This document shows positions 33,555-35,038 of a stretch of 35,038 nt of DNA, piece after piece (positions within the stretch are counted from its first letter, which is position 1; each line of letters opens with the position of its first letter). A program made the translations under genes and the position numbers. The notes under the pieces were generated by a model. It did not search any database, had not been told where the DNA came from, and saw only the letters and a list, made by a program, of their open reading frames with translations. This stretch comes from CALBTQ01 sp036725605 (lineage in GTDB: Bacteria > Lernaellota > Lernaellaia > Lernaellales > Lernaellaceae), in the NCBI GenBank assembly GCA_036725605.1, contig DAIMDW010000042.1, positions 1 to 35,038 on the forward strand, in the 5' to 3' direction.

Positions 33555-35038
33555 GAGGCGTCGCTTTCCACCAGGAAGGGCCCGATGGCGAGGTAGCGGA
33601 AATGGGCGTCGAGGAAGGCGCGCACCGCGTCCTCGGGCGTCATGACGATGGGCTCTTCGTGCATGTTGAAGCTGGTGTTGATCAGCACGGGCACGCCGGT
33701 GACCTTCTCGTAAGCGACGAGGATGGCGTACATGTCCGGGTTGCTTTCCGGCGTGACGATCTGCGGGCGCGCGGTGTTGTCGACGTGCACGCACCCGGCG
33801 CCGACCTGCCGCATGTACTCGGTGCAGTCGTAGCACATGTTCATGAAGCGCGAGGTGAAGCGCGCGCCGTCCACGCCGACGAAGCATTTGTCGGCCGCAT
33901 AGTCGGGCACGACCGGCGCGAAGGGCATGAACTCGGTACGACGCAGCATTTTGTTGAGCCAGTCGTTGACCGACGGATCGTCGGGGCGGAAGTAGATCGT
34001 GCGGTTGCCCAGCGCGCGCGGACCGTATTCCATGCGGCCGGCGAAACGCGGCACGACCTGCCGATCGGCGAGCAACCTGGCGATCGCCAACGGCAGATCG
34101 TCGGGGCGGCTGTACTTAAGGTTCTTGGCGCGCAGGGCCTGCTCGATGCGCGCGTCGTCGTATTCCGCGCCGAGGTAGGGCGTGTTGAGCGGTTGCGGTT
34201 TCGCGCCGGACACGCCCAGCGCCGCGCCCGTGGCCAGGCCGCCGTCGCCCATGTTGGGGAAGACGCTGAGATGCGCGACCTCGGGCAGTTCGCGGATGCG
34301 CTGGTTGAGTTTGACGTTTTCGAAGATGCCGCCGGCGAGCACGACGTCGCTCAGGCCGGTCCGGCGCACCCAATATTGCACGAAGGCGGTGACCGCCTCC
34401 TCGAGCACCAACTGGCAGGCCGCGGCGATGTCCTCGCGCGTTTCGCCGACCAGATGCCGGTACCAGCCCCGCGCGCGGCGGTGCCGGAACGGATTGCCCA
34501 GCGTGCTGAAGCCCGGGCCGCGAAAGTGCAACACCCGCCGGAACAGTGGCGCGAGTTTTTCGGCGTCGCCGTAAGCGGCCAGACCGGTGATTTTGCCTTC
34601 GTGGCGGTTGGGCTTGAAGCCGAGGTACTCGGTGATGCGGCTGTAGTACGGATTCAACGCGGCCGCACCCGATTGCGCGAACAGGCGGCGCACGCCGCCG
34701 TCGGGCGAGCCGACGCCGGCCGTGGCGGTCAGCGCGTCGCCCATGGCGTCGGCCGTGATGACCGTGGCCTTGGCGAAGGGACCGCAGAGGAACGCCGAGT
34801 AGGCGTGCGCCTCGTGGTGCTCGAACATCTCGACCGGCGCGGTAAAGCCCAGGCGGCGCAGACGCCGGCGCAACAGCCAGCGCGACGCCCGCCGATCGAG
34901 CCAATAGGGCAGGCGCAGCGAGCGGGCGAAAATCTGGTAGTAGGTGTAGGCGATGTAATTCATGCCGAACTGACCGGACAGTTCCTTGGCGTATTTGCGC
35001 ATCGTGCCCGACCTGCACAAATACGCCAAGGAACTGTC
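33551..35038 (-). CDS. Carbamoyltransferase (NodU/CmcH/TobZ family), 5' partial
   Basis: A two-domain O-carbamoyltransferase that uses carbamoyl phosphate and ATP to carbamoylate a hydroxyl, as in Nod factors, cephamycin and tobramycin. The Kae1-like N-terminal domain shows EHHEAHAYSAF and 'NRHEGKITGLAAYGD'. The C-terminal domain shows MEYGPRALGNRTIYF and FNMHEEPIVMTPEDAVRAF. The usual first 70 or so residues (DxxxGxxHDAS-like start) are missing, and the frame is open to the window end, so the gene is truncated. The last 21 bases are an inverted copy of nearby sequence, so residues encoded beyond about 35017 should be ignored. Its stop overlaps the start of the five-module radical SAM gene. 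The substrate is unknown. Confidence 0.9.
   Translation of the reverse strand, partial: DSSLAYLCRSGTMRKYAKELSGQFGMNYIAYTYYQIFARSLRLPYWLDRRASRWLLRRRLRRLGFTAPVEMFEHHEAHAYSAFLCGPFAKATVITADAMGDALTATAGVGSPDGGVRRLFAQSGAAALNPYYSRITEYLGFKPNRHEGKITGLAAYGDAEKLAPLFRRVLHFRGPGFSTLGNPFRHRRARGWYRHLVGETREDIAAACQLVLEEAVTAFVQYWVRRTGLSDVVLAGGIFENVKLNQRIRELPEVAHLSVFPNMGDGGLATGAALGVSGAKPQPLNTPYLGAEYDDARIEQALRAKNLKYSRPDDLPLAIARLLADRQVVPRFAGRMEYGPRALGNRTIYFRPDDPSVNDWLNKMLRRTEFMPFAPVVPDYAADKCFVGVDGARFTSRFMNMCYDCTEYMRQVGAGCVHVDNTARPQIVTPESNPDMYAILVAYEKVTGVPVLINTSFNMHEEPIVMTPEDAVRAFLDAHFRYLAIGPFLVESDAS
34977..35038. repeat. Terminal perfect fold-back (21-bp arms)
   Basis: Bases 34977-34997 are the exact reverse complement of 35018-35038, with a 20-base loop (34998-35017). 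The right arm ends at the very last base. The left arm is normal carbamoyltransferase coding sequence. This looks like an assembly or library fold-back at a contig end rather than a biological element. Confidence 0.9.

Overview
The window looks like a GC-rich chromosomal contig of a Gram-negative bacterium. It has a lipobox lipoprotein, an exported FG-GAP protein with a poly-Asp tail, an RpoH-type sigma factor, LepA and HemW. The Asp-rich tail, the SCP2-like thiolase/DUF35 genes and the CoA-transferase-GNAT fusion are reminiscent of Myxococcota, Desulfobacterota and related 'deltaproteobacterial' candidate phyla such as Lernaellota. This placement is a memory-level impression, not a search result. 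I see no rRNA, tRNA, CRISPR array or recognisable transposase. No gene-free stretch exceeds 300 bases; the longest are about 200-255 bases and their contents are listed.

Layout. 14-2684 (+): a lipoprotein, then a seven-blade FG-GAP protein whose repeats have an exact 186-nt period. 2898-3863 (-): rpoH with a good promoter, and a pair of near-identical hairpins after its stop. 4079-6233 (+): aldo/keto reductase and hemW. 6466-8382 (+): a lower-GC TPR plus metallo-beta-lactamase-fold protein that looks like an insertion. 8394-10834 (-): an exported SRPBCC protein and lepA, on one transcript. 11058-14051 (+): a tightly coupled operon of a ketosynthase/HMG-CoA-synthase-like protein fused to DUF35, an SCP2-type thiolase and a small Cys-rich protein. 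It meets the convergent CoA-transferase-GNAT gene with no spacer, the two stop codons forming TGATCA.

14052-21566 (-) runs MBOAT acyltransferase, SGNH hydrolase, three tandem paralogous single-pass membrane proteins sharing a YDPW-RP-V-P-MP motif, ketopantoate reductase, then the CoA-transferase fusion. The first five genes plausibly form a cell-envelope O-acylation unit with three unknown accessory proteins. 21675-25520 (+) is a strongly AT-rich island with a possible 32-codon ORF and a 1232-aa protein holding a PLD-like HDRY site. It sits between two GC-rich minus-strand operons and is a candidate acquired defence gene.

25573-35038 (-) is the most unusual region: carbamoyltransferase, then a 2288-aa protein, then an SGNH hydrolase, with successive genes overlapping by 4 bases (ATGA, GTGA). 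The 2288-aa protein carries five radical SAM cluster motifs: one SPASM-type module, then four tandem cobalamin-binding-like/radical SAM modules repeated about every 500 residues. It looks like a multi-step modification or natural-product pathway whose upstream part lies outside the window. The last 62 bases form a perfect 21-bp fold-back ending at the terminal base, which looks like a contig-end artefact, so the 5' end of the carbamoyltransferase is unreliable.
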